A stretch of DNA of 64,000 bases from positions 10,539,513-10,603,512 of the forward strand of contig NC_092577.1 of the NCBI RefSeq assembly GCF_037975245.1. Direction: 5' to 3'. This document shows, in pieces, positions 46,791 to 58,253 of this stretch (position 1 is the first letter of the stretch; every line of letters starts with the position of its first letter). This DNA comes from Apostichopus japonicus (Eukaryota; Echinodermata; Holothuroidea; Aspidochirotida; Stichopodidae). Made by a program: the position numbers and the translations under genes. Below the pieces are notes generated by a model, which had not been told where the DNA came from, made no database searches, and saw only the letters and a program-made list of their open reading frames with translations.

Positions 46791-46901
46791 TGAATAGTTG
46801 TGTTTTTCTGGAGCATTAAGTGGCCCTAAGAAGAGCCGTTTGCATATTTGAGGAACTATAGTTTTCATCTTTCTGGAGGATAGTTCAGGAGCTGTGTAAC
46901 C

Positions 46902-47301
46902 TCACATCGTTGGTCCGTTCAGGAAAGAACACGCTCTCAGAAGACTGGATGTGGACCGCCTCCCTTCAGAGTACTCCTCCCAGAGATCGAAGTACCGCCC
47001 TTGTCTATTCCGGTATGTCTTTCGTTGGTACCTGGCCAGCTTTCCATTCTTCACTAGACGTGCCTGGAGTGGTAGGAGGGTAGCTTCTTGGTGCAGTATG
47101 GGTACCAGGAGATAGAACTGAAGGAACATCGCACTCGATCTCTGTGTTGGCAGCCTGGTCGTCGCCGTCAACCGCCGGGAGTTGGTCATTATGAAGTGCC
47201 TCCTCCTCTATCGTCTTGGGATCGTTGAAGTCTGCGGTGACGTGGAACTCGGTGGACGGCACTTCGTTGGGTGTTGGCTGAGAGGTGCAGAGAGATGCCA
47301 T
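46902..47301 (-). other. Possible coding remnant inside the foldback element
   Basis: GC-richer than its surroundings. From ATG at 47301 a frame gives MASLCTSQPTPNEVPSTEF and runs 98 residues, rich in Thr, Pro, Glu and Asp. A second frame overlaps its end and continues with RNRQGRYFDLWEEYSEGRRS to 46902. They could be one gene joined by a frameshift or an intron; CAG|GTACCA is a possible donor near the join. I recognise no family. Confidence 0.3.
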
Positions 47302-47739
47302 ACTAACTTCGGCGATTTGGAGCTGAAGTCTGATAGAGTTGAATCTTGGTGTGAACTGATGTTCGGAACAGATTGTACTGTGCCCAACTCAAACGAGGGG
47401 AGGGCTTTTATCCATCCTTTGGGTTTATCCCATGTGATTGACAGGCTGATGTCAATAATTGATGTTATTGCATTTGTGAGTCAGTAATCCGCAGTTATTG
47501 TTTTGGTCAGCCAAGCGTTAATCCGGTCAGCCAGACGTTTATCGGAGGCCTATTGTTTGTGGTTTATTAATCCACACCTATTGTTCTGCTTGATGACTTC
47601 GGTCAAGGTTTATCAAGTCCGACAGGCATTAATCAAGGGTATTGTTCACAGCAGTTATGTGTTTATCTAGTTCTACATAGTGTTAATCTAATGTTATACA
47701 AACACAGGGGAATCGGTCTTCATAAAAACCTATCAAACC

Positions 47740-48195
47740 TAACCCCTAAAATACTGGTCCATCCTACTGACTAACAATTCCGGAACGTTAAGTGAAAAAC
47801 AATATATATATATAAAACCCGTCCGTAATATTTATCAATGTAACCACATATGTAATCACATATGTAGGCCTAATCAATTTAACCACGACTTCAAGTTTCC
47901 TTAATACTCGGTTCGTATCCCGTAACGTTAACAATTCCCGACCGTTTACTATCAAACCTATCAAACCTAACCCCTAAAACACTGATCCATCCTCAAGATT
48001 CCTTAATATTCGGTTCGTATTCTGTAACGTTTCCTTACTAAAGTTATGCAAAGAAAAGGACTTCAAGTTTCCTTAATATTCCTTAATATTCGAACGTTTA
48101 CTATCAAACCTAACCCCCAACACACTGAACGGTCCTCAAGTTTCCTTAATATTCGGTTCGTATCCTGTAACTTTAACAATTCCCGAACGTTTACT
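47740..48195. repeat. Second internal repeat series of the foldback element
   Basis: Recurring segments CTTAATATTCGGTTCGTAT and CAAACCTAACCCCTAAAA with spacing of roughly 120 bp, in three diverged copies. Confidence 0.75.
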
Positions 48196-48331
48196 TTTCA
48201 AGGCTGGTTGGGCGAAATGACCAGGCTGGTTGGGCGAAATGACCAGGCTGGTTGGGCGAAATGGTAAGGTTGGGCGAAATGGCAGTTGGGCGAAATGGTT
48301 GTTGGGCGAAGTGTCCTGCTTCCTTATGAGG

Positions 48332-48870
48332 TACGTCATTCTACAAACCTGCCGCCCTATATAACGGTCCATATGTCTCTATTGGTCACTTTAGTCTTTC
48401 TCTCACCCTTACTACTGTCTTGTTACTTGTTCCTTTGACTTACATGATATATATTTTATTTCACGCTACCCACATCAGTGTTTGATATACTCCCATACGT
48501 ACACTATGAGGTATGTCAGTCCACAGACCTGTCGCCCGATACTCTTTAAGAAGAGTCACCCAGGAAAGAACCTGGGCACGAAAACCAAACTACCAAAAGA
48601 CTGATTCGCTCTCAACCCCAGTCCCATTGCATCGAGACTGTGACTGTGTGATCATCGTCGGTTGTGGATCACCATTCCCATCGAAAGGGAACAGATACTA
48701 CACATGATCTTAGCCAAAAGGCCGAGAAGCGACCTGCCGCCCTATATATCGGCCCATCTGTCTCTATTGGCCACACTAATCTTTCTCTCACTCTTACTCC
48801 TGTCTAGATACGTGTATATTTGACTTAACATGTTATATATTTTCTTTCACGCTTTGTCCGTTCTTCTAAA
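48332..48870. repeat. ~175-bp tandem repeat array, copy 3, holding the U2-headed insert
   Basis: Units homologous to 35306-35862. One is interrupted by the retrosequence at 48542-48730. Confidence 0.8.
48542..48730 (-). mobile_element. U2 snRNA-headed retrosequence (SINE-like), copy 1
   Basis: A 189-bp insert between GACCTGTCGCCCGATA (48526-48541) and GACCTGCCGCCCTATA (48731-48746), a 16-bp target duplication. On the minus strand its first ~44 bases match the 5' end of U2 snRNA: GCTTCTCGGCCTTTTGGCTA, then AGATCA and GTAGTATCTGTTC (stem I, branch-point-pairing region). After TCTGTTC it departs completely from U2 and runs into a body with hairpins: GTGATC/GATCAC, CCCAGG/CCTGGG and a terminal ACTCTT/AAGAGT. 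It is not a functional U2: stem II, the Sm site and the 3' stems of U2 are absent. A second copy is at 60505-60693. Confidence 0.85.
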
Positions 48871-50060
48871 TTGAAAAAAAAACACCGATAAGTAACTCGA
48901 CCAGAGAAAACAAACAAAAGCCTTTGTTTACAGTTTTTGTTTTCCTTTCGTTTTTTTTCTCATTTTCAATCTCAAAATAAAATACAAGGCCCATTTATGT
49001 TTCATTTCTCCTTACTACCACAAAATCAAGTCTTTGTTTACACATAATAAGAATAAGAAGAAAAGGGCATGGAAGTCTTGAAAGTTTAGGTTAAATTAAC
49101 AAAAAGTTAAATGTTAAAGAGTGAAAGGAGCATGATTTTATAATGCTCGCTATCTCTCTTTTGATAAACGCTTAAAATATCTGGTACATAACTTAACAAA
49201 ATTACAACATTCTGTGATTTTGTCTTAAAATTTGCAAAACATGAATGAAAAGACCCAAAACTAACGTCCCAACCGAAATTGCAGAAATAAACTTAATAAA
49301 ACCCGCCACAAAATAAATACAATCGCAAAGGTCTGTTTGTTAGCTTCATTTTGACACCAAAATAAAGTACAGCAACTGCGATAAATGATTTCCTTTACTA
49401 AACTAAATCTCTGGCATGCATGTAGATTACTGACTGTGGAATAATTGACAACTAATGATTAGCTGCAAACAGTATTCTACTATGGGTAAACACAATACCA
49501 CCAGTTACGTACAAACCTCGACTTACGTTATACAGCCATCATGTTCAACATTGAAGATCATTCTCACATAAAGATTACGGTTGAATTATGATTCCAAGGT
49601 TGGTTCGTCGATCTGAATTTATTGAGCTAATATAAATGAGCTAAGAGGGTCACAAAAACTAAACCACAACTTTTGCCTATCAAGGATACCATTGATGAGA
49701 ACGAAATGTTTGAGAGATGAACTTGCCATGATTCACTCTGTTTATCATTGATTTCAAATGATATATGCATACTACGGTGGTTTTCAATATAGTTTTTAAT
49801 ATTTTTCTAGTCTCCTCCACAAAGCTAACCAAAGGAAAAAGGTATCTACGAAGAATGTTATAGAGTATAGATCATGGAATCCTCACATGTACAAGTACTC
49901 TAAAATCATATGAAAGCTTCGTTTTTCAACGTTCAACATAAAGTCCTAAACACTCAAATGGATTATCTCTTCTTTTGAAATATTGTTAAAAGTAAAAAAA
50001 AATGAAATATCGACGAATTTTGTATGACAAAGAAGCAGTGCACTAGATTATTCAGATACC
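48870..50060. repeat. Segmental duplication block S4, copy 2
   Basis: Matches 35863-37260 and 60830-62222 but lacks about 190 bp near 49735. It is non-coding. From 50060 to 50587 the sequence is specific to this unit and holds the 3' flank of locus 4. Confidence 0.8.
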
Positions 50061-50587
50061 GTACGTAACAATTAATGATCAACTCTGTCTATAAATTGAA
50101 GAACATATTCCAATTAATGGTCGACTGTAAGATTGCCATAATCTGACGGTTCCAAATTGAGAAATTGAAACTGTTGAGAAATTAAATATGTGCTTTAATG
50201 TCAGAAGATGGGAAAAATTGAAACTATATACAGAAAGTCGGTAAAAATGCTGAAGGTTGAAATGACAACTTTAAACATAGCCCTAAACGTTAAGTGACCG
50301 AACTTATTTCATATTCGGCAAAATGAGAGATAACTCACCATCAAAGATGAAAACAAGATTTCAAATATAAGAGATTTCCTTAATGGAAAGGAAAGTAGAA
50401 AATGCGACGGGAACTTAAAACTCGCTCACAACTAATATTGGGTACCACTGTCTCTTACTTCCTTTGTGTGTTGACGCAGTAAAACACAATTATCAATTGT
50501 TTGGATGTCATGCTAGGGCTTAACATGACTGTTGAAAACATGTCATGTTAAAGTGTCCACTGTCATTTACGTTTAATGATTAATAAT

Positions 50588-51530
50588 CTATCTAACCACT
50601 AGACCGTAGGTAAACAGCTTTCCCAACTTGGATGTTGCAATAAGGAGTTTTTCCGCAGTATCCATTTTTAATGTGGTCACGCAACGGAAATCATCATCTA
50701 ACTGTCTAGTTGATAGTAACTGTCTCCCATTCTGGCTATACTGCGCCATGACACGCTTTACAGGACCTGATGTTGCGGCTCGCCATAACATGTAGATAAA
50801 ATCGTTCTTTTCTGAACACACACTAAAGGGAACCCGGACAGCTTCATCTGGTTTTGTGAATTCATATCTTATCTTACTTTCTGATCCATCGATGTCGACT
50901 GCAAAAGGCCCTCCTACCGAAATGTCACAGATCAGGAAGCTATGACCTTGTATATTGATATCAAGAGATGCAGTGCATACATCTACAAGTGTCGTAGTGT
51001 GACTGTAATTAAACTGACCATCAAATACATATAAATCTCTGCTGTAGGTACCTACTATGATTTCATCTTTCATAGAGTCACTTGCTACACAGTACACCAG
51101 CCGACCTGCTGGCCAGCTGGTGACGACGTCACTTATTTTCTGACTGTGTTATGAACCATTACGAACATCGTAAATCCAGATTTCGTTGGCCACGCAAACT
51201 GTTACAACTTTGAACTTTGATAAAGGACGGAAGGACGATACGGAGCAAATCCCAGTTCTCTCTCCATCTGATGCTGTCGTTGTATTTTCCCTTTTCTGTT
51301 GATAACAGAAATATGCGAGAATTCATCACGGTCACAGGCACCAGTGATGACGATATTGCCATCGCCACCGCAAGCTATACCATTTATCAAGCAACCTTTA
51401 TCCCTGATTCCCTTAACATCAACAACAGACTCTTTGCGAGCAGCAACTTTTGTAATATCGCCAACACTAAAGTCAGATAAAGATTCTAACTCTGGAAAAA
51501 TTCATGTTTCATTTTTTCTATCAGAGGTTC
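50588..51530 (-). pseudogene. TRIM locus 4, propeller part
   Basis: Read on the minus strand it continues a TRIM gene: LSDFSVGDITKVAA, KGIRDKGCLINGIACGGDG, then SHISVINRKGKIQ, a frame break, VVTVCVANEIWIYDV, an in-frame stop after RNGS, then SDVVTSWPAGRLVYCVASDS and about 165 residues to the stop at 50588. The last stretch has propeller motifs (IIVGTYSRDLYVFDGQFNY, FLICD, FIYMLW, LLIATSKLGKLFTYG). This propeller is much diverged from locus 2. It shows what loci 3 and 5 lost. It is broken by at least one frameshift and one nonsense codon. Confidence 0.85.
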
Positions 51531-51534
51531 ACAG

Positions 51535-52790
51535 AGATACAAGATGGCGGTGTAGTAGAGTGCTCCACGTTATTTGGGCTCCCCGGAATTCATCCGGGAC
51601 ATTTACTTACTACTCATATCTGGTGAGATAATCATAATCACTATTCTCAGCTGTTTGTTATCATGAGTCCCTCCTCCCGTACTACAAGAGCAACTAGAAT
51701 GGCTAAAAATAAGAATCAGCAGACAACGCCTACACAACGTACGTTAGATTTTGTTAGGCGAGATAGCCTATACAATGCCACAGACGAGGACCATAACTAG
51801 GAACAGGTTGACGACTAGGGGCTATTCGGGAATCCATGTATCGTATTAAAGATGACCTAAATCGTACTGATCGGGAATTCAACGGAGCTTTGGCTTTGAT
51901 TAGCACCCGAGTTGAAGTGCTCGAGACAAAAGATGCAAAAACTCAACGACATATCACTGCATTGGAAACTTAAGTTTGCGATTTTGAGAAAGCTAACGAA
52001 AACTTGTTGGTAGCTGTGAATAAACAAGAGCGCTTTTCTCGAAAGTGTAATCTTCGCATAGTTGGCTATCCATATTCTGAGGAAGAGGATTGTGTTGCTA
52101 TTTCTAAGGGAGTGCTTCGTACTGTCAGCCTTCAAGATGCTGAAGTTCTTAGAGCTCATCGTGATTTTGCTTCCCGTCCTAACCAACAACGACCTAGACA
52201 TATTTTGGTGCGACTTACCACATTCCAAGATAAACTTACTATTCTACGGAAGCAGCGAACCACGCTCATCGATAAGGAATATTTTATCACCGACGATCTC
52301 ACCCATGCTGATTTACTGGAGAAGCGGAAATGGAGTGATCGTGTTTCGCAATTATACTCGGAAGGCATTAAACTGCGATTTTTGTCAGGCCAATGGCGTG
52401 ATCAAAATGGTAAACCATTTAACTTTTCCTAATTGCCATTTTGTAGTTGCCTAGTGTTCTCCAGCACAATGGGCCCGATGTTCCTTTCTGGTTATCGTAT
52501 TAGGCTACTCTGCTGTTTTTCGACGTTGACCCGTCCTGCTCTAAGACAGCCTATTTCTCAAGATCAAATTTTTCTGATGGCTGGTTGGGGTTTAGAACTC
52601 TTCTTTTTCTTATTTTTCTGTTTGCTTTTTACCACTGTATCTATCGTTACTCTATCATTTTTGTGGCCAGTAAAATTAGTTAAACTTTATCCTATAAGTA
52701 GAAGTACATAATGATTGTAAGCTTCTTTATGTAAGTCTTTTTGCTGACTCTTTTGTATTACATGTACAATATTAGTAAAATATACAGTAT
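51535..52790 (+). mobile_element. L1-like LINE insertion in TRIM locus 4 (5' UTR and ORF1)
   Basis: It begins near AGATACAAGATGGCGGTG, an L1-type 5' end. ATG at 51664 (MSPSSRTTRATRMAKNKNQQ) starts ORF1, which stops early. A coiled-coil-like segment (KDDLNRTDREFNGALALIST) and, at 52004-52432, the RNA-binding and C-terminal parts follow (NLRIVGYPYSEEEDC; RPRHILVRLTTFQDKLTIL; LRFLSGQWRDQNGKPFNFS). ORF2 is missing. About 95 bp of TRIM sequence is repeated on both sides (51435-51530 and 52838-52930), far longer than a normal LINE target duplication. Confidence 0.8.
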
Positions 52791-52829
52791 AACAGTATAA
52801 AACTAAAAACTAAAAACTAAAAACAACAT

Positions 52830-54160
52830 ACTCGAGAGCAGTAACTTTTGTAATATCACAAACACGTAAGTCAGATAAAGATTCTAACACTGGAAATTCC
52901 TTCTTCATTTCTTTTATCAGAGGTTTACAGGCTGCTCTAATATCAGGGATACACTGAGCGTCCGTCCAATCGTCTTTAGCAGCAAGAATGCATAAGGTCT
53001 TTGCTGTTAAGTTCTCGTACCGTTTAATAACCTGTTCTCAATATTCTGTTATTTGTTTTAGTTCATCTTCAATTTGAATTACATGCAGGTCGTTTGCTGT
53101 TGTGAAATTCTTAAAGTTAGCTTCTAGGCTGCCAAGTTTTCTTAAGAGTGGGCCCTCAGTTATATCACATTTGTTTATAAACTCTTCAGATTCGTTGTCA
53201 TATTTTTGATTCCCTGTTTTACTGATTTTATCATATTTCTCTCTCACTTGGCTCGATTCCTCTTCCAAAGTAACACAAAAAGTTATCACAGCGTCGTAAA
53301 CTCTTCTTTTGAATTCGATGTCCTCTAAACCTCTTTTTCGTTCCTTAGTACATTCTGCAAGTTTATCTTTAATCTTGCATGCCTGCTGCTTGTGCTGATT
53401 TATAAATCTTTCTGTCCTTTTCTTTGCATTTTCATGCAGCTTCTGTTTAGTAGTTTGTATTTTCGTTGGTAAAGCTGTATAGGTGGTCTTTGTATTTGTT
53501 TAGTTCAGCAAATTCTTGTTTCAGTAATTTTCTTTCACGTTCTGCTATTTCAGTTACGTCATGCAGGTCATGACCTTTGTGCTTATTATATGTACAAGCC
53601 ACGCACACAGGTACATTTCTGCAAGAACTGCAGCATAATTGTGCTTCTTTTGTGTCATGGATATGGCACCTGGGATCTTCCGTTAGTGATGTTAATTTAT
53701 CCAGAGTCATATTCTTTGCTTCCATGTTATCCAATCTCAGAATGCGGGTTTTGTGATCTGTAAACATTTTACTGATGACGTGAACCTTGCAACATTGCCC
53801 ACACAAGTAGTCTCTGCACTTAAAACAATAAGCTGAAACTTTTGTATTCTTGAAGCAGCTTACACATTCCTTTAAATCTTTATTTTCAAAAGACTTTTGC
53901 AATTGTATGAACTCAAGCATACTTTTCATATGGAAGTCGGTCTTGAAATCGTCAACCCCATTTTCTGGTATCACGTATTCCTCTTTACACAATGGACACT
54001 TAAGCTTTCCATTACAGCTTGCTTGAATGACTGTCTTCAAGCAATTTCTACAATATCGATGAAGACATGGTAACTGTTTCGGTTCTTTATATTGACCCAA
54101 GCAAAGAGAACACAGGAAAAAGTTATCTGCCAGATCCGTGAGAGGAGTTGACGAAGCCAT
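52830..54160 (-). pseudogene. TRIM locus 4, RING / B-box / coiled-coil part
   Basis: From ATG at 54160 (MASSTPLTDLADNFFLC) the RING and both B-boxes are intact for about 230 residues. Then an extra T near 53470 shifts the frame (LYSFTNENTNY, stop) relative to LYGLPTKIQTTA in locus 3. The coiled coil continues in another frame (VREKYDKISKTGNQKYDNES), with a nonsense codon replacing Cys at EYCEQ (TGA at about 53037). The linker DDWTDAQCIPDIRAAC follows. The acceptor upstream of ATG (AG 54180-54181) is preserved. A RING/B-box fragment could still be expressed, but the gene as a whole is dead. Confidence 0.9.
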
Positions 54161-54591
54161 TTGTCTTGATGACGAGATTCTGCAATTTATAAAATAGAGA
54201 GATATGAAAACTATTGGGGTAATATTCTTGTTATAGTAATTTCAATCACTTATATTAATATGTTCCAATAGTTTTAGAAAAAGTCAACCTTGTAAAAGAA
54301 AAAGTTTTTTTCGGTATACTTGCTGTAAATGCAGTAACATTGTCTAACTTTGCACAAACTCATTTTCTTGCTTGTATTGGATAAAATTGCGGTTGAGAAG
54401 AGGTGGGCTGGGAAAGGGTTAAGGTGCCATCTAGCCATACAAATTTGAATTTGCACAACTTTAATGGATAACCTTTTTAATCTGAATAATTTCCAAAGAC
54501 GAATGACCAACAATTGTCGGAGTATGGAGCGGGTTCAGACAGTATGGTCTGGGGCGCAGGCCCTTCTTTGTTTTGTTTTTATTTCCACGTG

Positions 54592-54596
<5 letters not shown>

Positions 54597-54650
<54 letters not shown>
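54597..54650. repeat. (AT)n microsatellite
   Basis: About 27 dinucleotides. The homologous site near 39922 has only seven or eight, so it expanded in this copy. Confidence 0.95.
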
Positions 54651-54651
<1 letters not shown>

Positions 54652-54774
54652 CTATACAAACTGGTGCACTCCACCATAATTTTGACATAATAAGGAAAGA
54701 CAGTCTCATCCATAGTAGTGATACACTGCGTCAATATTTGTGGTGTGTACGAATATTAATAGTTACAAAGGAAG

Positions 54775-55030
54775 GAGGTGAGGGGTGATGGATGATAGGT
54801 GAAGGGTGACGGTTGAGGGGTAAGGGGTGAAGGGTGAAGGGTGAGGGGTGAGGGATGAGGGATGAGGGGTGAGGGATGAGGGGTGAGAGTTGAGGGGTGA
54901 TGGGGTGAGGGGTGAGGGATGAGGGGTGAGGGATGAGGGATGAGGGATGAGGGGTGAGGGGTGAGGGGTGAGGGGTGAGGGGTGAGGGGTGAGGGGTGGG
55001 GTGAGAGGTGAGGGGGTGAGAGGTGAGGGT
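54775..55030 (+). repeat. G-rich heptamer minisatellite, copy 2
   Basis: Shorter homologue of 40058-40566, with the same GGGTGAG/GGGATGA units and the same flanks. Confidence 0.92.
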
Positions 55031-55441
55031 GACGTAGGTTTCTGGTAGTTTTATATTTCCATTCAGTGTTCTGTATTCAACAATCGACGATGCTTACACT
55101 ATAAGACGGTTGTATTTTTAGTTGGAAGTATGTTCCATGGTCTTTTTTTCGTGTATCCTTATAGGGTTCATCGATATCGTTATACTCATTCAATAATAAC
55201 TACCTTCTGACAAAATCCACAACATATGGCCACAAGAAATCCACAACTTCACCAATCTTTTAATACTATAAGGGCATCTTAGCTCTCATGTGTGCATACA
55301 TCTATATACATCCCCTTGCTAATGTATATCATACGTATATGTACGGAAGTCATTACGTAACCGTCATTTCTTGTATAATTGACTATTTAACATTTTCTAT
55401 CATCTATACGATACCCGAAGAATATTTAGATAGAACACCGG

Positions 55442-55482
<41 letters not shown>

Positions 55483-56520
55483 GATGATGATTATGATTAT
55501 TATGATTATTGTGATTATTTTTTTAGTTATTAAGATTTGATAAACAAAAAGAGAAAAAAGAGAATGAAGAGAAATTTTTCAATCCACATAAAAATTATTG
55601 CATTTTCTTCGACTTTGACCTAATCTGAAACATTAATCAAGCGATCTCGTGGGTGTAGTCAACTACCAGTGGATAATATTAAACAAAGTACTATTGTAGT
55701 GTGAAAAGTATCTACACAACCTTTCCCTGACAATAGAAAAGGACTGTATGTTGTATTGAGTTTGAGTTTCATTTATTTCCACATAATGTAAATACAATGG
55801 TGAATAGTTAAATTACAACTACTATTGTTCACGTTCCCAGAAAAACTAGTTCGTGCCACCTTTGAAGGAGTGAAGTTGTTCATTGACGAGAAATCATGCA
55901 AATGCCTTTCTCACTACGTACGTTCGAAGACCAACAAAGGTCCAATCAGTCCATTGCTGAATCGAGTGAATAAGTAACATACCAAATGAAACCACAATCA
56001 GTGTAAGTGTTCTTGCGTGACACAAGGAAACAACATTTGAGATCGATTTGTCTTTTACGCAGATATAATAAATGTCTGGTCATTATATCCTCTTTACTGG
56101 GTTAAGGGACCATTACTTTGTGGATCCCGCAGAAACGATATCATTTAATTGTGGCCATATATTTACGGTACTATGAGTAATAATCATGGGGGTGGTTCTT
56201 CCAAGTACGCGCACTATTAATACGTCCGAAACTTCTCCGAAGTTAGATGAAAGAATGGATAAATCACAGGTTATTATTATAGAGTATTGGTACGGTCGCA
56301 GCTTTAAGGATCGATGACTCTACGTACGTATGCATATACGAACGAAAGAAATTTAAATATGTTCCGTTAGCTTAAGACCTTAGAAGGACATCACAAGGCT
56401 TCTACACTTGCAGGTTTTCTTACGGTTAATTTACGAGGGATGTCTTTTTCAATATATGGGTGTCCACAAGAAGGGAGGAGAGAGGGGCAAGGGGACTTGT
56501 TAGGCGAAGATTTGGGCAGG
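55031..56520. repeat. Segmental duplication block S5, copy 2, with (ATT)n microsatellite
   Basis: Matches 40567-42060. An ATT trinucleotide run occupies 55443-55482. At about 56520 it joins S2 directly, with no S1 or TRIM relic between, unlike copy 1. Confidence 0.75.
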
Positions 56521-58245
56521 GGCGGTGCACTTTACAGTAAAGACTGCTAATCAACGATGGTAAGCTCTGGTAGTATCCTTTATCACCGAACAAGAGGGTA
56601 GTCCCACTCTACCCTGAAACAGGCTCCCAACACACCTTTCACATTTTATGTATAGATGGGCACATTCAAGACAGTCTTGTTCCTCGTAAACTGAAGTCTA
56701 CTGCATAACAGTAGAACCCAGTTGGATAGAAAGTGTACGAATGTGTACGTAAATGTACACTGCAGCTATCGGGAGACTTTCGCAGGTTAAATTGCCAATG
56801 TAAGAGACCATAGCTTGGTAACCAGTAGACTGAATATGTACTTACCTTCTATCGGTAAAGATCCCCACAAAGTAGTTCACTCTTTTACTGGTTTTAGTCT
56901 ATAAAGCGACTTAACTAGATTTTCCTAGTTAATCGAAGTTCACTTCCAATTTCTAGTGTGGCTCTGTATAGGCATACTCTGTGTATATAAATCAAGCATT
57001 TCAATATACTATTCTATGGTGTTGTACAGCAAAGTAATGATACGTATTGTTTGAACGAAGATTGCGTGTATTCACGTGAGAACATCTGGTAACGGTCATT
57101 AATTAATATTGATCTCACCAGAATTAGAAAAGTGGGGTTCACGGCAAAATAAGGGGATATTGATCTCACCAGAAACAGAAAGATCGGTTTTGCGGCAAAA
57201 TAAGGGGATAGGGGAGAATGTGGAAACTGAAACGGAAACTGGTTCCAGAAACGGATGCCCAGGGGTGAAGCTTTGTGGTTTTTATCGTTTCCAGTACTTA
57301 CATCCGATAAATATTTTTGTTTACTAGTAAAACATTACAGTAAGTAGAAGTCAGATGTTGCCAATGTGTACTTTCCTGTCTCTTGTTTTGATAGGTCAAA
57401 GTTCATTGAGGGCACTGAAGTCAATGATGTGTTTTAATCAGATTTGTTCTTACAAATCCAAGCTAACTTTCAAATTTCTCTATAAACTCTGTGTGTAGAA
57501 AAAAAATATAATATTTCAAGCGAACAAGAAAAAATGAGCTAAATAGTCTTGATGTAGATTTTATCGAATCACTATGAATCCATGGAGGACAGGAGTTACG
57601 ATTTGAAAGACGTGACATTTGACCTTGATGTAAACGTTGCACATGTTGTAAACTATGCATATACCATATACTAATACTAGTTAGTAGCAAGCAGCGTACA
57701 GATCACGGAGACCTATGTAAAGTTGATATTGTATCAACGAAGTTAGAAGGCACAATGTGGTTAGTCATTGGTGCTACATACGTTATTCCGAAAAGCATAG
57801 CAGAGTTTGGGGAGGGGAGGGGTATTAAGGGCGGGGTCTTAAGGACGATGCTTTGTGGTTTTGATTGTTTCCGGAACTTAGCCCAGCTTCTAGTAAAGTG
57901 AAGTCTAGTAATTGACCTAAGATATGTTCAAAATATAGAGTGGAAATTTTGATACAACAAGTTGAAATTTCGGCTTTTAAAATTCGTAATTTTGAGCTTG
58001 TTGGGGACATTTTCGAATAACATACGATAGAATACGACAATTCTTCCGCCGATTTATAGCTCGAAATTCCTCCTTTGATAAAACCTGTAACCCTAGTTCT
58101 ATTTAATGCCTAGCCCGAAACAGTGGATGATTCCCTTTCAGCTTCCGCCCCCCCCTCCCGCCCCTTACCACACACACACCATCGAAACAACCTTACGGCG
58201 ACTTTCTAACCGACATCAGAGTTTCATATACTCCCATACGTACAC
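56520..58245. repeat. Duplicated non-coding block S2 and extension, copy 4
   Basis: Matches 33100-35175 and 44020-45735 but starts part-way into S2. A short local duplication of ATTGATCTCACCAGAA is seen near 57108 and 57157. It is non-coding. Confidence 0.75.
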
Positions 58246-58253
58246 TTTGAGGT

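Larger units (their letters stand above)
45959..48323. mobile_element. Foldback-type element with arms of 22-bp repeats
   Basis: Inserted in the ~175-bp repeat and flanked by TTATGAGG on both sides (45951-45958 and 48324-48331), an 8-bp target duplication. The left arm (to about 46170) has about ten units built on TTTCGCCCAACCGTGTTGG. The right arm (from about 48203) has about six units in inverse orientation. The outermost units match in order between the arms (CACTTCGCCCAACAACC, then TTTCGCCCAACTGCC). The interior holds ~130-bp repeats (46360-46790), a GC-richer segment with two broken minus-strand frames (46902-47301) and a second repeat series (47740-48195). No transposase was recognised. 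Confidence 0.85.

Noticed and set aside
48690-48730. Functional U2 snRNA gene on the minus strand
   Set aside because: Only the first ~44 nt match U2. Stem II, the Sm site and the 3' stems are replaced, and a target duplication shows it is an insertion.
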